DNA of 64,000 nt from Manduca sexta. Taxonomy: Eukaryota > Arthropoda > Insecta > Lepidoptera > Sphingidae. The stretch is taken from contig NC_051142.1 of assembly GCF_014839805.1 (NCBI RefSeq), positions 806,001 to 870,000 of the forward strand. The letters are read 5' to 3'. Both the position numbers and the translations under genes were made by a program. Shown piece by piece: positions 27,201 to 38,035 of the stretch (positions within the stretch are counted from its first letter, which is position 1; each line of letters opens with the position of its first letter). Below the pieces are notes generated by a model. That model saw only the letters and a list, made by a program, of their open reading frames with translations, made no database searches and was not told the origin of the DNA.

Positions 27201-30200
27201 CCCAAACCCTGAAGACTGGCTATTCAAAATATTGCCAACCAGCTACATTATTAAAGGGACCAAAAGAAAATAACAATGCAGATGAACTTTATCCTTATTG
27301 TATGGTGATAAAGGCGATCAGTAGTCAAGGATTATTTGCGCCGCGCCACGCCGCGTCATTATTTGATTGTGCATTAGCGCATGTGAGGACATTAAGTGCA
27401 AAGTCCTTTAACTTAACGAATCAGTAATTTAACGTCGACCTTGTTTCTTTTCTGAATTAATGACTTGCTTCTTGTTTTTATTTGTAAAGAAGGTTATTCT
27501 TGTTGCAAATTATAAAGTTATTTTTATGGAACCAAATTTTGATCAACTTCATTTTTTAATGCCAGCAATTTAGAATCCAGACATTTTTGATCGAAATAAA
27601 ATTAGTTCATTATTAAACGGTAAATGAAGCCTAATAAAAGAGAAAAAAAAACATTTTGGTCAAAGACAATGAATAGCTACTAGTCCGCTACGGTAAAAAT
27701 GAGTATTTACATTAAAAGTTTCTCTCTTGCCCGTAACCATGCAAAACGAGATAGTACTAGAGAAATCCGACTCGTACGCTATATATAAAGTAAATCTAAA
27801 CTATTAGACCGTTCACATCCGCCATAGAACTATTATCGTGGTAAATAAACGTGTTCTCTTGTAGGTAGTACATTGAAATAAGCGTGGGGAAAACCCAGCT
27901 GATTATCGCATAAATTTTAATTTAGCGGTATAAAAAATATATATAATTATAAGACTTAATTTTATGATTGCATATTTGATAACGAATATAGAATGATAAA
28001 CGCGTACGTGTTTTTGGCGAGTCAATTTAGTGAAGTATACGAGAGTCTATTTATTGTGCACAGTTAGCAGGGGTGAAGGATGCAATTTTTCGAAACTAAT
28101 AGTATGCATAAATGCGGTGTGGAATTCGTTATAATAATTAATTTTTTTGGGTCTTGAGCTTCGCCATCGGAGGGTGATTAATTTTTTTATATGTATGTTT
28201 TTTTCTTTTTTAAATGTATATGTAAATATGTAAAAAAAAACACCTTAAAAATAAATAGAATTGACCATTATATTTTACATAGATTATTTGACAAAAGAAG
28301 CCGATAGAAATCGGGTTATATTGACCCTTCGCCACTGTTAGAATGACTTTGTTTATTTCTGCCAAATATGAAACGACGTTCTAACATGTTTTTTTACGAT
28401 TTACCGCCATTTTAATAAATTATCCCAATCGCTTTTTTTAATTGTATGCGAATACCGACCAATCAGAACAAAGTTTTGTTTGACATGCTTAGAAATTATT
28501 TATTAATTGTAAGAGTGACCCTGATCAACATTTAATCTGTGCAGTTAGTATAGATTCGATTATGTCTGCCGCTGTGAAATCTTTTGTATTCAGTTTATGA
28601 TAAATATCATAGATAATATAATATCTAAGAATCACAAAAGAACAGGGTTAGATGGTATTTTTATGGGCAGGTAAGACTCTCGCCTTTAGCACATTAGGGT
28701 AAGCCAAAGGCGCAAATAAGTATGGTCAACCAGCTGCTAATAATGTTATTAAGTGGCGTACATATAAAAAAGAAGAATTTAAATATGGTTCTCTTTCTCA
28801 TCAATTTATATTTAATTGATAAAAAATATGTATCTGATATGATAAAATTTATGTCAATTTTTATCGGTATTACATCTTTAATAAAGCAGTGTGTAGCTCA
28901 ATTAAATCATAATGTAGGTGCCAATGAATAAAACCACATAAATTTACATGTGTTAAACGAGTTCCAAGGCGATCAATAATATTTTTTACTCAGTCAATAA
29001 TATTATGCATTAAAAATCTAAATATATTCGATGGTTTTTTTTATGAAAATTGTTAGAATAATTCAAACATGAGTTTGATCGCTGATCATTACTAATAAAC
29101 TCTGTAGATAAAATAATGTACTGTCAATTATATCAACAAAATGATTTTATATAGGTTTTCTATATTTTTATTTGTCATATTTCATTTGAGTTTATCCTTG
29201 CATTACTAAGGATATTTTAATTATAACATATATTCTGTTTTTATTTATTTATTTTAGGTTTGCCAGCAGATTAAACATTGAATTTACACAGGATATGTAT
29301 AACAATGGGGGCATTCCATGTGAAGCGGGCACATAAAAAAATTCGATGTCTCAGATTTTCGTTATATTTGATTATGTTATACCTGTACATGTCCTCGATC
29401 CAGATACAAAATATACAGATACAAATATTTTTAAAGTATAAAGTCTGGTTAGCGAGTTAAAGGACTTTGAAGTTTTGACTGGCCGGCTGGTATCAGCCAC
29501 TTCGAATCCAATTATCAAGTTTTTAAATGTAACAATAAAATAAATAAAGCAATTAAATAAATACTTCATTCAATGAGCTTTTTATTGTATTTTTGGAAAT
29601 TGAAAAAATATTTTTTTTCTTTGAAAAAAATATGTTTTAAAGTTTCAAATTTGAATTTCACAAAGTTGGCATATTTATATATATTTTATTTTTATTTCTA
29701 AAAATAGCTACTATTATAAAGATAATCCCTGCGAAGTTGTTTAGGAGCTAGACCAATTAGAGTGCCGAAGCGTGGCAGTCGCCAGAAAGAGCGTAGTAGT
29801 AAAAACTTTGAATTAAACTAAATACTTTAGATCAGAGTATTTTATCATGTTTTGCATTGCTCTAAGGATTCAATAACATCTGATTATAATATAAAAAAAT
29901 ATATTTATATTACTGACGCTGCACATTCTTAAGAATACACTTAGGTGTGTCTGCATATAAAAACTTATCAATTACATAAACAAATAAGCCACTAATCTTA
30001 TCAAACCACTGCACTGAAAAGTTTTACAAGGAAAATTAAGGATGTAAATGACAATTAATATATTTGTGATACATTTTAATTTATAGGTTGACTGAAACCG
30101 ATCAGCCCTTTGACTAAGAGGATGTCAGGTTTCATTAACACCAGTTGCGACCTTAACTAAGGCATTGCAAGGGTTTGGACAGCAGGTCTTAAAATGTTCT

Positions 30201-31470
30201 TTTTACCCAATTGCTGAAAGAGAGAACTCATTTTTCATTAAACTAATTATAAGTGCAAGCGCTGGGTGGTTATCCCATTCGCCTCTCCCTAATACTGCAA
30301 ACCTGATTGGTAATCACTTTCGGGAACTGTGCATTTTAGTGAAATAAATCTGATTCTTTGAATAAAACTGAATGAGACAAGCTAGTTATTAGTAACTACA
30401 CCACCATTGATATAGAATTACAAAGTTCTGAATGGTGGTGAATTAAGCATATATTTGGTGGTTTTCAAGCAACTTGAATTAGATTCTAATGTGATATATT
30501 ACGTTGAGGTCTTGGCCAACAGCCTGCATATTCAAAGGGTTAATTTTATACTGGCATAAAAAGTGACTTAACTTCACCTACTGGCAAGTGGAGTAGAGTT
30601 AGATAAAGTGACTGATAAGAGATGATCTTCCCTCACCAATCAATACACATATGCTAGCTTATTTGCAGCCAGACATACAAGGGACAATCATGGAATGTAA
30701 TATTTACATGGGCCTCTATAGCGGGTTTTGCACTTTGTGTACAGTGGTCACTATCCATATGAATACCATACCACTAACACTATGAGGTGATGAACATAGC
30801 ATATAAGTTTCAAGTGCTACAATATGCAGGAACTGAATGATGTTAACTGAATTGTAACTCATTGTAAAGTTTTATTTTAAATAAAGTTTTGTGTTATGAG
30901 TATATTGCTTCATTTAGTAATACAATATCTAAAACACCCTGTATATAAATTTTGAAGCATATTGCTAAGATAAATTCTTAATGATTTTATGATACTCACA
31001 TTCATTTTATTATATAGCAGTAAAAGTTAATTAGAGTTTAACAGTTTAAAGTACAAGATTAATTTCATATTTTCCTGTGTAAACATCTAAGAATTGATAC
31101 AAATTATATCAGGATATCCTAGGGAACATCACTAAAATAAGACAAAGGACCAATAAGTAAATTGTTTGAGAAACTATACATGAAGACTGGACCGTATTTA
31201 AATTCGCTGATAATCACCCACAATCATCCATTTTTAAATAAGCAAATGGCATCATGAAAGTAAACTTACTTGCAAAGTATACTGTTTGTCGTTAACTTCA
31301 ATAGTCTTGTTCATGAACTCGACACCTATCGTGTGAAAACTGTGGTCATCGAAGTGGTTCGATATAAACCTGCTCATCAAGCAGGACTTGCCTACTCCGC
31401 CATCGCCTAAGATCACTATCTTCAGCAAAGTGTTCTTGCTCTGAGTCCTTCGGTCACATTCATCCACCAT
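18262..31470 (-). CDS. Rab9-like small GTPase (225 aa, 4 exons)
   Basis: Minus-strand exons are 31470-31270, 24982-24782, 21091-20949 and 18394-18262. They total 678 nt with phases 0, 0, 2 and GT-AG introns. The ATG follows an in-frame TGA four codons upstream. All GTPase motifs are present: P-loop GDGGVGKS (22-29), switch I Thr47 in FHTIGVEF, WDTAGQE (69-75), NKSD (133-136) and ETSAK (163-167). FHTIGVEF, the SLRTPFYRGSD stretch after switch II and an FxxYA-type helix are typical of Rab9, which recruits effectors for late endosome to trans-Golgi transport and lysosome-related organelles. The first two exons are each exactly 67 codons. One oddity: the protein ends CCSRFSDI, so the prenylatable cysteine pair (218-219) is six residues from the end instead of terminal. 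Intron 1 is 6.3 kb, intron 2 3.7 kb and intron 3 2.6 kb, all rich in mobile-element debris. Confidence 0.93.
19737..19768. repeat. Perfect short hairpin
   Basis: The arms AAAGTCAGTGAACA (19737-19750) and TGTTCACTGACTTT (19755-19768) pair perfectly over 14 bp with a 4-nt T loop. It is not followed by a typical terminator or miRNA-length stem. It may be a solo foldback or chance. Confidence 0.6.
19790..20005 (+). repeat. Dispersed repeat, copy 2 (Helitron-like end)
   Basis: Homologous to 8200-8460: the landmarks ATTAACACATAGGTTT, GCCATGGGAAATGA and GGCGAAGCTGCGAGCAAC come in the same order. Confidence 0.5.
20170..20370 (-). mobile_element. Helitron-like fragment, minus orientation
   Basis: On the minus strand it ends CTAGT at 20170, preceded by a GCGCGAGCGTAGCC block. 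The far side carries the CAAATCCATTCAGCAGTTTT phrase that is common in these elements (also at 15185 and 23570). Confidence 0.5.
21137..21306. mobile_element. Palindromic MITE, family P
   Basis: The left end TAACCGTAATTTTCAATGAA and the right end TTATTGAAAACGGTTA are inverted repeats that extend inward through GATCC-AATC. Length about 170 bp, non-coding. It lies just 5' (on the minus strand) of Rab9 exon 3, about 45 bp from its acceptor. Confidence 0.7.
21307..23014. other. Rab9 intron 2, left part
   Basis: I see no gene or clear element. A slightly GC-richer stretch lies at 22860-22980. Confidence 0.4.
23015..23172. mobile_element. hAT-like MITE, family H copy 1
   Basis: It begins CAGTGGCTAA and ends CCTTCGCCATTG. 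The inner landmarks TTTTCCGAAAG and GAAGCCGATAG are shared with five other copies in the window. The flanks ATCTATAT (left) and ATCTACAC (right) match in 6 of 8 positions, consistent with an 8-bp target duplication. Confidence 0.7.
23370..23630 (-). mobile_element. Helitron-like fragment, minus orientation
   Basis: The complement carries the GGGCGAAACCGCGAACAA block and, further in, GGCGCTGACGTCGTAC, matching the copy at 15005-15230. The terminal CTAGT is degraded. Confidence 0.4.
23654..23839. mobile_element. hAT-like MITE, family H copy 2
   Basis: It begins CAGTGGCAAACGG and ends CTTCGCCAAAG, with CCGGCTTCCC near the left end and CCCTTTTGGAAAATG near the right. The flanks GTAAAATG (23646-23653) and GTAAGATG (23840-23847) match in 7 of 8 positions. 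A tandem array of TATAATACT-type units lies inside (about 23757-23797). Confidence 0.75.
23757..23797. repeat. Short tandem repeat of a 9-10 bp unit
   Basis: Four to five imperfect copies of TACTTATAA occur in a row within the hAT-like MITE copy 2. The sister copies lack this expansion. Confidence 0.7.
23879..23965 (-). mobile_element. LINE 3'-end fragment (weak)
   Basis: GAGGATCATGGTCAGCATCAG, read in pieces, and GCCTCCACCGGTTTCTGTCC resemble the 3' region of lepidopteran LINEs, whose text begins with a city-block of ATGGTCAG/CCACC motifs. This is recognition from memory only and no ORF is preserved. Confidence 0.3.
24600..24760 (+). mobile_element. Helitron-like 3' end beside the Rab9 exon 2 donor
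   Basis: The plus strand shows AAACGAAGTCCCCCGCGGCG and later CACGCGGTCGAAGCCGC followed by AAAAGCTAGG, the standard tail of the Helitron-like repeats here. It ends about 22 bp from the exon 2 splice donor at 24781-24780. Confidence 0.5.
25930..26100 (-). mobile_element. LINE 3' tail with (ATC/GAT)n, minus orientation
   Basis: CATCATCATCATCATCTCAG is followed by text meaning AGGCCTCCCTCAAGGATCTCC and CATTAGCCAGGTCGTCCGTCC. Read on the minus strand this is the 3' UTR of a common lepidopteran LINE that terminates in (GATGAT)n. A plus-orientation counterpart is at 44120-44168. No reverse transcriptase is present. Confidence 0.6.
26426..26593. mobile_element. hAT-like MITE, family H copy 3
   Basis: It begins CAGCGGTCATATAACCCG and ends CACCTTTCGCCACTG, with an ACCGGCTTCTC landmark near the left end. 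Flanking octamers TTTGATAG and TTTGGTAT match in 6 of 8 positions. Confidence 0.7.
28068..28337. mobile_element. hAT-like MITE, family H copy 4, interrupted
   Basis: The left part (CAGGGGTGAAGG ... TGCATAAATGCGGTGTG) and the right part (GAAGCCGATAGAAATCGGG ... CTTCGCCACTG) correspond to the two halves of copy 5 at 42142-42303. They are separated by a LINE tail (28141-28268). Target duplication is not clear for this copy. Confidence 0.65.
28141..28268 (+). mobile_element. Dong/R4-like LINE 3' end, nested
   Basis: It matches the 3' UTR of the LINE at 31928-33480 from TGGGTCTTGAGCTTCGCC through the poly-T/ATGTATATG region to GAATTGACCAT, where similarity stops. Only about 125 bp of the 3' end were inserted, a typical 5' truncation. 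Confidence 0.8.
28391..28506. mobile_element. Palindromic MITE, family P, partial
   Basis: It begins TTACCGCCATTTTAATAAAT and continues CCCAATCGCTTTTTTTAATT and CCAATCAGAACAAAGTTTTG, matching one arm of the copy at 54200-54376. The other arm is missing. Confidence 0.6.
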
Positions 31471-31560
31471 TATGATAAATCACACATTATCCGCCACTAA
31501 AACGATTTTTTACTACCACAGCCTTGGAACTCGCAACAAAATGCTGTTTAATTAATGACT
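31471..31560 (-). promoter_or_regulatory. Presumed Rab9 5' UTR and promoter region
   Basis: Directly upstream of the Rab9 ATG. No TATA box or other named element was recognised, and the position is the only support. Confidence 0.25.
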
Positions 31561-31927
31561 CATTTCCTTATTGCTTTGCTACACGTTTTTTTTACTTGTG
31601 AACAGTATTATATAATACCAGTCACAATAGTTGAATTATTAAAAGTTTATTATTATTTCTATAGTAATATTTTTCCGTGTAACACAGCTGTTTTTGCGAT
31701 TACGGATGTAATAAAAACGTCGAAGATAAAAACATTCGCGGACGTATGTCAAATAGTGATGAGCCTTATTGCGTTACCTTTATACTACTTACTATTTTTA
31801 AAATCGACTATATAGTGGTTTGATTAATCTAATCGGTATGTCTTTATGTAAAATATATGTTATACATATCCTAAATAAATACCATCAAATTTGTCTTGTG
31901 ATTCAAAATTTTTAAGTATTAATATTA

Positions 31928-33480
31928 ACAATAACTGAAAAATTTAGCAACTCAATCAATATGGAGTTTGGTGTAGATAAATGTGCAGTTATTCATGTGA
32001 AGCGAGGAGAGGTTGTGGTCTCTGATGACATTCAAATCTCAGAGACTGTAAGACTTAAATCCCTTTCTGAGACGGAAACCTACAAATATCTGGGTATGCC
32101 TGAGGCACTGGGTATTGTGAGTGCAGACGTAAAACAATCGGTGAGGGAACGTTTCTTTGGCCGCCTGAGAAAAATACTCAACAGTTTTTATCGGGTGGAA
32201 ACAAGATTCGCGCCTTCAACGGTTGGGTTATGCCTGTACTCATGTACTCTTTTGGTATACTCAGATGGACTCAGACCGAATTGGACGCCCTGGACAGAAA
32301 CGTCCGGACTCTACTGACTGCACATCGTATGCACCACCCACGTTCGTCAGTGATGAGATTGTACATCCCGTGGAAATGTGGAGGCCGAGGTTTACTTAAT
32401 GCTAAGGATTTGCATAACCGCGAGGTGTGCAATCTTAGGGATTATTTCCTTCACAGTGAAGTGGGCATGCATAGGATTGTAGTTATGGTGGATAAAGGAT
32501 TAACCCCGCTTTCCTTGGCGAAAGAGAACTGGCGGAGACCTCTGGTATTGGGTATAAAGGAGCGCAGGGAAATATGGAAGAGCAAAGAATTACACGGTCG
32601 GTTCTATCGGGCCCTTCATGGACCTGATGTGGACCAGCTTGCGTCCGTATCTTGGCTACGTTTTGGTAACCTCTTTGGGGAAACTGAGGGTTTTGTCTTT
32701 GCAATTATGGACGAAGTTATCAAAACGAACAATTATAGGAAATACATCCTGAAGGACGGTACGGTCGATATTTGTCGGGCATGCCATCGTCCTGGTGAAT
32801 CAATCAGGCATGTAATTTCCGGTTGTTCGTATCTTGCTAACGGCGAGTACTTGCATAGACACAACCTTGTAGCCAAGATCATACACCAGCAAATTGCTCT
32901 TCGATATGGTCTTGTGTCTTCTGAAGTACCATATTACCAGTATATACCACAACCAGTTCTCGAAAATGATCATGCAACGCTGTATTGGGATCGATCTATT
33001 ATCACAGACAGGACAATTGTTGCCAATAAGCCTGATATTGTGATAGTAGTTCGATTGTCGCGCCGGGCAATACTTGTTGATGTCACCATTCCGCATGACG
33101 ATAACCTTGTTAAAGCCGAAAAGCATAAAATATCTAAATATTTAGACTTGGCACATGAGGTTACCGACATGTGGGATGTGGACTCTACAATTATTGTTCC
33201 GATTGTCGTTTCTGCGCATGGATTGATACCAAAGAGCCTCGACCAACATCTTCGGAAGCTCTCAATTGGCCGTTGGGTCGGAGGCCAGATGCAGAAGGCA
33301 GTATTGCTGGACACGGCGCGCATTGTGAGGCGATTCCTCACTTTGAATCCCTAACCGCCGGTGGCCTGGGTCTTGCGCTTCGCCATCGGAGAGTCATACA
33401 TTTTTTATATGCATGTTTTTTTAAAAATGTATATGTAAAAATGTAAAAAAAATACCTTTAAAATAAAGAGAATTGACCAT
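31928..33480 (+). mobile_element. Dong/R4-like non-LTR retrotransposon, 5'-truncated
   Basis: The preserved part covers the end of the reverse transcriptase (FGVDKCA, YKYLGM), the thumb, a C-x2-C-x8-H-x4-C zinc knuckle (ICRAC ... SGC) and a restriction-like endonuclease with KPD-x14-D. A 3' UTR ends GAATTGACCAT at 33480. This C-terminal knuckle plus endonuclease layout defines the R2/R4 group of LINEs. The element is followed by a short (TAA)n run, matching the known preference of Bombyx Dong for TAA repeats. It lies upstream of Rab9, in the opposite direction. The family name is an inference from the domains and the TAA context. Confidence 0.8.
31940..33354 (+). pseudogene. LINE polyprotein remnant with one frameshift
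   Basis: The first frame (Met at 31961) is homologous up to about 32190. The second frame then continues the same protein family to the TAA at 33354, giving an uninterrupted stretch of about 385 residues. A single insertion or deletion near 32185-32197 explains the switch. Both the zinc knuckle (about 32773-32832) and the endonuclease residues (about 33025-33085) look intact. The N-terminal half of the reverse transcriptase is missing, so the copy is dead. Confidence 0.8.
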
Positions 33481-34130
33481 ACTGAAATAATAATAATAAT
33501 ATATTTAAACTATTAAGCTTGGCTGTATTTTTTCTTTTATATTTATTGCCTATACGGTTTAAAATGATTTCGTCAATGTTGAATATAAAAACATTGTGCA
33601 GACTCGGTAGCCAGACTACAATCGGAAAAAATATTAGCTCTAAGATTTATACGTACAACTACAATCAATGAAAAATTAGGAAAAGCGAATAGGCTATAGA
33701 ATATACAGTTCGGATGTAGACAAACACGCGTCTCGCACATAATATCAAGTTATGGGCATCGAAACGTACGTATGATGTTCAAATGCGCCAAGAAGTTTTA
33801 ATCGGACTGTACCTTTTATTGTGTTCCATACTACTTAGGTACTCAATATCATTGATTTACTTATGTATATTATGTACAAGTAACTAGCGTTTTAAAATAG
33901 TAAGAATAAAATATTGCATAGTGCTGCGCGTCATAATATCGCCTAAATATTAATTATTTATGATCAGAGCCCTCTATTGTAAAACGCAAACTTGCAGAAA
34001 TAATTTTGAAACGTTAAAGTTGATAACCGCTAGGTGTCATGCTAAGTGTCGACGAATTTACCTTTGTTTTGGCGGCCGTGAGTCGCGAGATGTCATGTTC
34101 ATTCGCCTGAGCGGCACAACACAACTTATT
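33481..34130. other. Intergenic, no gene seen
   Basis: It begins with the TAA run that follows the LINE. The remainder is AT-rich without a supported element. Short frames at 33960-34214 show no family features. Confidence 0.45.
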
Positions 34131-34139
34131 CCGCTTTGT

Positions 34140-34720
34140 TTTGCGGAGGTGAGAGGACGTTGTGTGACGATCGCTTGCGTTTGTGCGTTGTGTTCAATGT
34201 TTTACTTGTTTTAGAGATTTTTCAGTGAACAGACTATTTAATAAGTAACGAAAAGTGTGTTCCAATTCGAACGAAGACATTGTATGTGTTGAAACCTACG
34301 AAGGATAGTTAATTTGCGCAATCGTTGGTGAGACTCGATGTCAATAAACTTGTCGGTTGTATTTTATGGGAAAGGTGTGCCGCATCGTGGTGGTACCTGT
34401 TCGCGGCGGGTGGGTGCCGGAGACTCGGAGAGTGGTGCCGGCTACTGAGAGCGATGGAGCGACTTCGAAATTAGGATCGTGGTGAGTAGCATTCAATATA
34501 GTTGGGGCGGCATGGTGGCGAGGTGCGATGGGGGCGCGCGGGGCGGTGTGCGCGGGGCGCGGGCAGCGTGCATTCACCTCTGACCCGCGCGCGGGGCGAG
34601 CGGCGCTCAAGGTCGGTGCGCCGGCTGAAGGTCGCTGGTCACGTGACGCGAAGGGTGCTACACCCCCGTCCCTCGCGCGCCCTCACGCGCCCTCGCGCCG
34701 CCTTCCCTGAACCACTGTTT
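34140..34720 (+). promoter_or_regulatory. GC-rich island, candidate promoter and first exon
   Basis: The island stands out sharply from AT-rich flanks, with many CpG (especially 34500-34710). A CAGTGA initiator-like site lies at about 34225, and a consensus splice donor GTGAGT lies at 34482-34487. A non-coding first exon of a rightward gene ending near 34481 would fit. No long open frame follows, and direction and use are inference. Confidence 0.35.
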
Positions 34721-36186
34721 GTTTGTACACACAATCGTGCACAAAAGTGTTTTCACCCGTTCAACATGCATAATTATTTTAATTATTACATTCCAATAGG
34801 AAAAAAATTTAGATTAATAAAAAATATATTAATATTGTCATATTAATGTCCGTCGGAGTTAGAATTAAACAGGTTAACATTGCTTAATAAAAGGAAAAAA
34901 CACTGTTGATTATAGGAATTTCGAAACGTACGGATCAAGGTCTGAATTTAAACCAAGGTGAACATTCATATGTGACTATTACGTTTTCAAGCGAAACAAA
35001 AAGCACAAAAAAAAAAACATGAACATGATATGTTAGCGTTTTAAATGGTTACACAGTTAACATGAAACTCTCCACGAACTAAAATCCAACTTACATAACA
35101 GCATACATATTATAATACAAGAAATTTTATTTCCACATTATTATCATTTTGTCTTATCCGGGTTTCGGAATGTTTATACCTACTTATTACTGTTATGTTA
35201 CTTATATTTATTTCGTTTTATTATATGTATTAAGGTTTTTTGGGTAAACATTTAAATTGTCTTTATTTCTAAAAGAACACATTTTGAAAAAAAACAAAGA
35301 TGTAACAAGACTATTCATAGTATAATAATACCTGTCTATTTTCTTTATTTGTATTAATGGTACAATACATTTTTTTTATATCTCTCACACGGTTAGGTTA
35401 TGTATTTTATAAAAACAAATACCTAAGCATAACGTTAATAATTAAAATATTTATTAATCTATGGTTTTGTCCATAGAAATACCATTGTCAGTAACCGGAG
35501 CTTACAATGGCCTTTTTGAAAGAAATATTGACCAAAACTGTGACATTTTTTTTCACTCTCTATAAGTACTTAGGGTGCCTATCGCTGTAACTTAAATATT
35601 GTAATATTACAGTTTCTGTTTCTAGGAATAAACCGAAAATTTCACAGTCACTCCACGAACACTACAAGACTTAAAACATGCAATAGATGACAATAATATT
35701 CAATAATATACCCAGGACATTATTCCCTTTTAAACCAAAATGGCCAAAACCGCAGAAATGATTAGACTAATTCTTTCGGCGTTGGATTGGTTACATAATT
35801 TAATGGCGGTCCAATTCCGGATAACGATATATTAATAAGTATATAATGAACGATAATTTAAATTATAATCAACAAAAACTGGCAACATTAAAATAAGTTT
35901 TTTTTGTCCAACTATCCGTTCAACAAGTGTTCCAACGTACCTACTGGAGTCTATTTTGAAATCACATTGTCTCATGCGCAGACGGTGCCACATAACGGTA
36001 TACGTACTATATTATATATGTTGATATATAGACGCGATTTGGTATGCGATTATCATAATATACGAGTGAATATGGCAGCTTTTATTAATAGATTTGTGCA
36101 GCTTAAAATTCTATTTATGTTACAGCTATTTGTATTAGCATAAGCTGGTGTACCTTTGAATGCGCTGGCGCTACTGCTTAGAAGAT
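34720..36186. other. Non-coding AT-rich stretch
   Basis: I see no gene or element that I can support. Confidence 0.4.
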
Positions 36187-36690
36187 ACTAGCTTGTTCTC
36201 GCGGTTCCGCCCGTGTGAAAAATTTTCTTGTTAAAAGTCCTGCTATATACTTTTTTGGGATAAAAATAGTCTTTGTCCTTCTTTATGATTAAATTACATG
36301 TTAATTTTTAATAAAATCCGTTGGTCGTTTGGCCGTGAAAACTTAACAGACATACATACTTTTGTGTTTTCCTACATGCTTACATACAAAGCGAAGTTCC
36401 TCGTCCCATCTGTTTGACGGCGATAAACTCAAAAACTACCAAAAAGTGGTCGATGAAATTTGGTATAATGATAGCTTAAACCCCCTAAGAAGGATATAGC
36501 CCAATTTTATCCGGAATACCTTTTTATAAAAGTCCCGCTATATATTTTCCTGGAAAAAGTACCCTACGTACTATTCCAGACTGTCTATCTCTGTACCTAA
36601 TTTCATCCAGCTCCGTTCAGCCATTCTGTTATGCTTAAGTAACAATCATTCAATTATCGCATTTATATATATAGGTAATCTTAGTATAGA
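36187..36690 (-). mobile_element. Helitron-like non-autonomous element, minus orientation
   Basis: On the minus strand it starts TCTATACTAAGATTACC (from 36690) and ends CGGAACCGCGAGAACAAGCTAGT (read in part) at 36187. TC at the 5' end and CTAGT at the 3' end are Helitron hallmarks. Two half-units with similar text (AAAAGTCCTGCTATATAC and AAAAGTCCCGCTATATAT) suggest an internal duplication. Confidence 0.6.
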
Positions 36691-37884
36691 TTATTTTAAT
36701 AACATTTTCACAGGTTAATTTTGTAAATTTGGCAAAGAAACCTGCCAAAAATCGTCAATTATATTGATTAGAACTTTAAGATTACCACGATTTAAATAAA
36801 TTAACGATAAAGGACAAGTTTATCCGTTATTTGTACGGGGCTTTAAACATTGAAACTGGGAACTGGATTTTAAATCACACGTTTATATCAATTTGCAGAA
36901 CGTGTCCAGTCTTTTCTTTAAGTTATTGGAAAATTAGCTAAGCTTTTATTGATATATAAACATCATGATGATCCAATGGTGCGCAAAGGCTTTCCCCAAC
37001 CTCTTGTGATTAGTGTTTTTTTTTGTTTATTTAATCTAGTGACTTTTACGCATAAGCCCCATTGTACTATAATACATATATACATACATAGTACCTACAA
37101 TCCAATAAATTTATAATTCAAAAATAATTTCGAACTGAGCTCGAACTTGGATGCTGTTTGACTTACATAAGATTTCATAATTCATTAGTTTTACTATTAA
37201 AGCATTTAAGCAAGGCGATCCACCGGCAAGTCAGATTATCATAGCTCTAGATTCTTGAAGATGTTGATGTAGCCACGTGCCAGTAAGTGGAAGCGCTACA
37301 CAGAAGATAGTTTACTCGTTTAAGATGGTAGATCATAACCCGCCACTTTACTTGCTGCTACAAAAAGTGAAATGTACTATATTTATTTATTTGTAGTCGA
37401 TGATTCACAAACGAACCTCTATAAGTAAACTATGACAGTCCCAAGGTTGGGTTTTATCTTTAAGTATTTACGGGAACCTGAAACAAAATATTAGCTCATA
37501 CAGCATGATCCAAGGACTTCGATAATTAAGTCAATCATCCATATTTCATAATATACACTCATAACGAATAATTGTATGTGAAAGTTCCTACGCATTCTTA
37601 ACATATCACCCAACGCTTTTAGTCAACATTACTTTCTTAGTCATTGTCGATGTCCTAGATTTCCCATTTCTATCTTTGGCAAACATAAAAAAACACTTAA
37701 TCGTATTTTGTGCTGTAATTCGCACCGTATGAAGTGTTTATCTAATCGAAGCGATCGGACAAGCTCAGTGATTCATTATATCGCTACATTTCCAATATAT
37801 TTTTGTGTTTATAGCGATATATTACAAGTTGAATTCAACAATGATTTGATGTTGTCATTGATATTGCTTTTTGTATACTTACAC

Positions 37885-38035
37885 AGCAAATTTAACCCAC
37901 AGCACCTTATGGTAAGTGATGTGGGGCCCAATAGAATGTCGATTGATGAGAGATGATTACCCCTTGGCAGTCGATAAAATTATGCCGGCCTTTTGGAACC
38001 GGATAACCGGGTGATCTTTATAAAACATGCTAAAT
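37885..38035. repeat. Dispersed lepidopteran-type repeat
   Basis: CACCTTATGGTAAGTGATGT, then GAGAGATGATTACC and CCGGATAACCGGGTGA. The phrase order recalls the 3' region of a common lepidopteran repeat. A very diverged relative is at 30570-30625 (TACTGGCAAGTGG and AAGAGATGATC). Family not assigned. Confidence 0.45.

Larger units (their letters stand above)
24983..31269. other. Rab9 intron 1 (6.3 kb)
   Basis: This intron contains a LINE tail (25930-26100), hAT-like MITEs (26426-26593; 28068-28337 with a nested LINE tail) and a partial family P MITE (28391-28506). The rest is AT-rich sequence without a supported gene. The stretch at 30520-30620 resembles the repeat at 37885-38035 (shared GAGATGAT core). 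Confidence 0.5.

Noticed and set aside
27116..27427. Open frame of 103 codons on the plus strand in Rab9 intron 1
   Set aside because: No domain, no splice context, and it lies in a region of mixed repeats. It is compatible with chance.
32483..33341. Minus-strand frames over the LINE
   Set aside because: They are shadows of the LINE coding frame.
34341..34846. Arg/Ala/Pro-rich frames in the GC-rich island
   Set aside because: Several overlapping frames in both strands come from CpG-rich composition, and none has a family signature.
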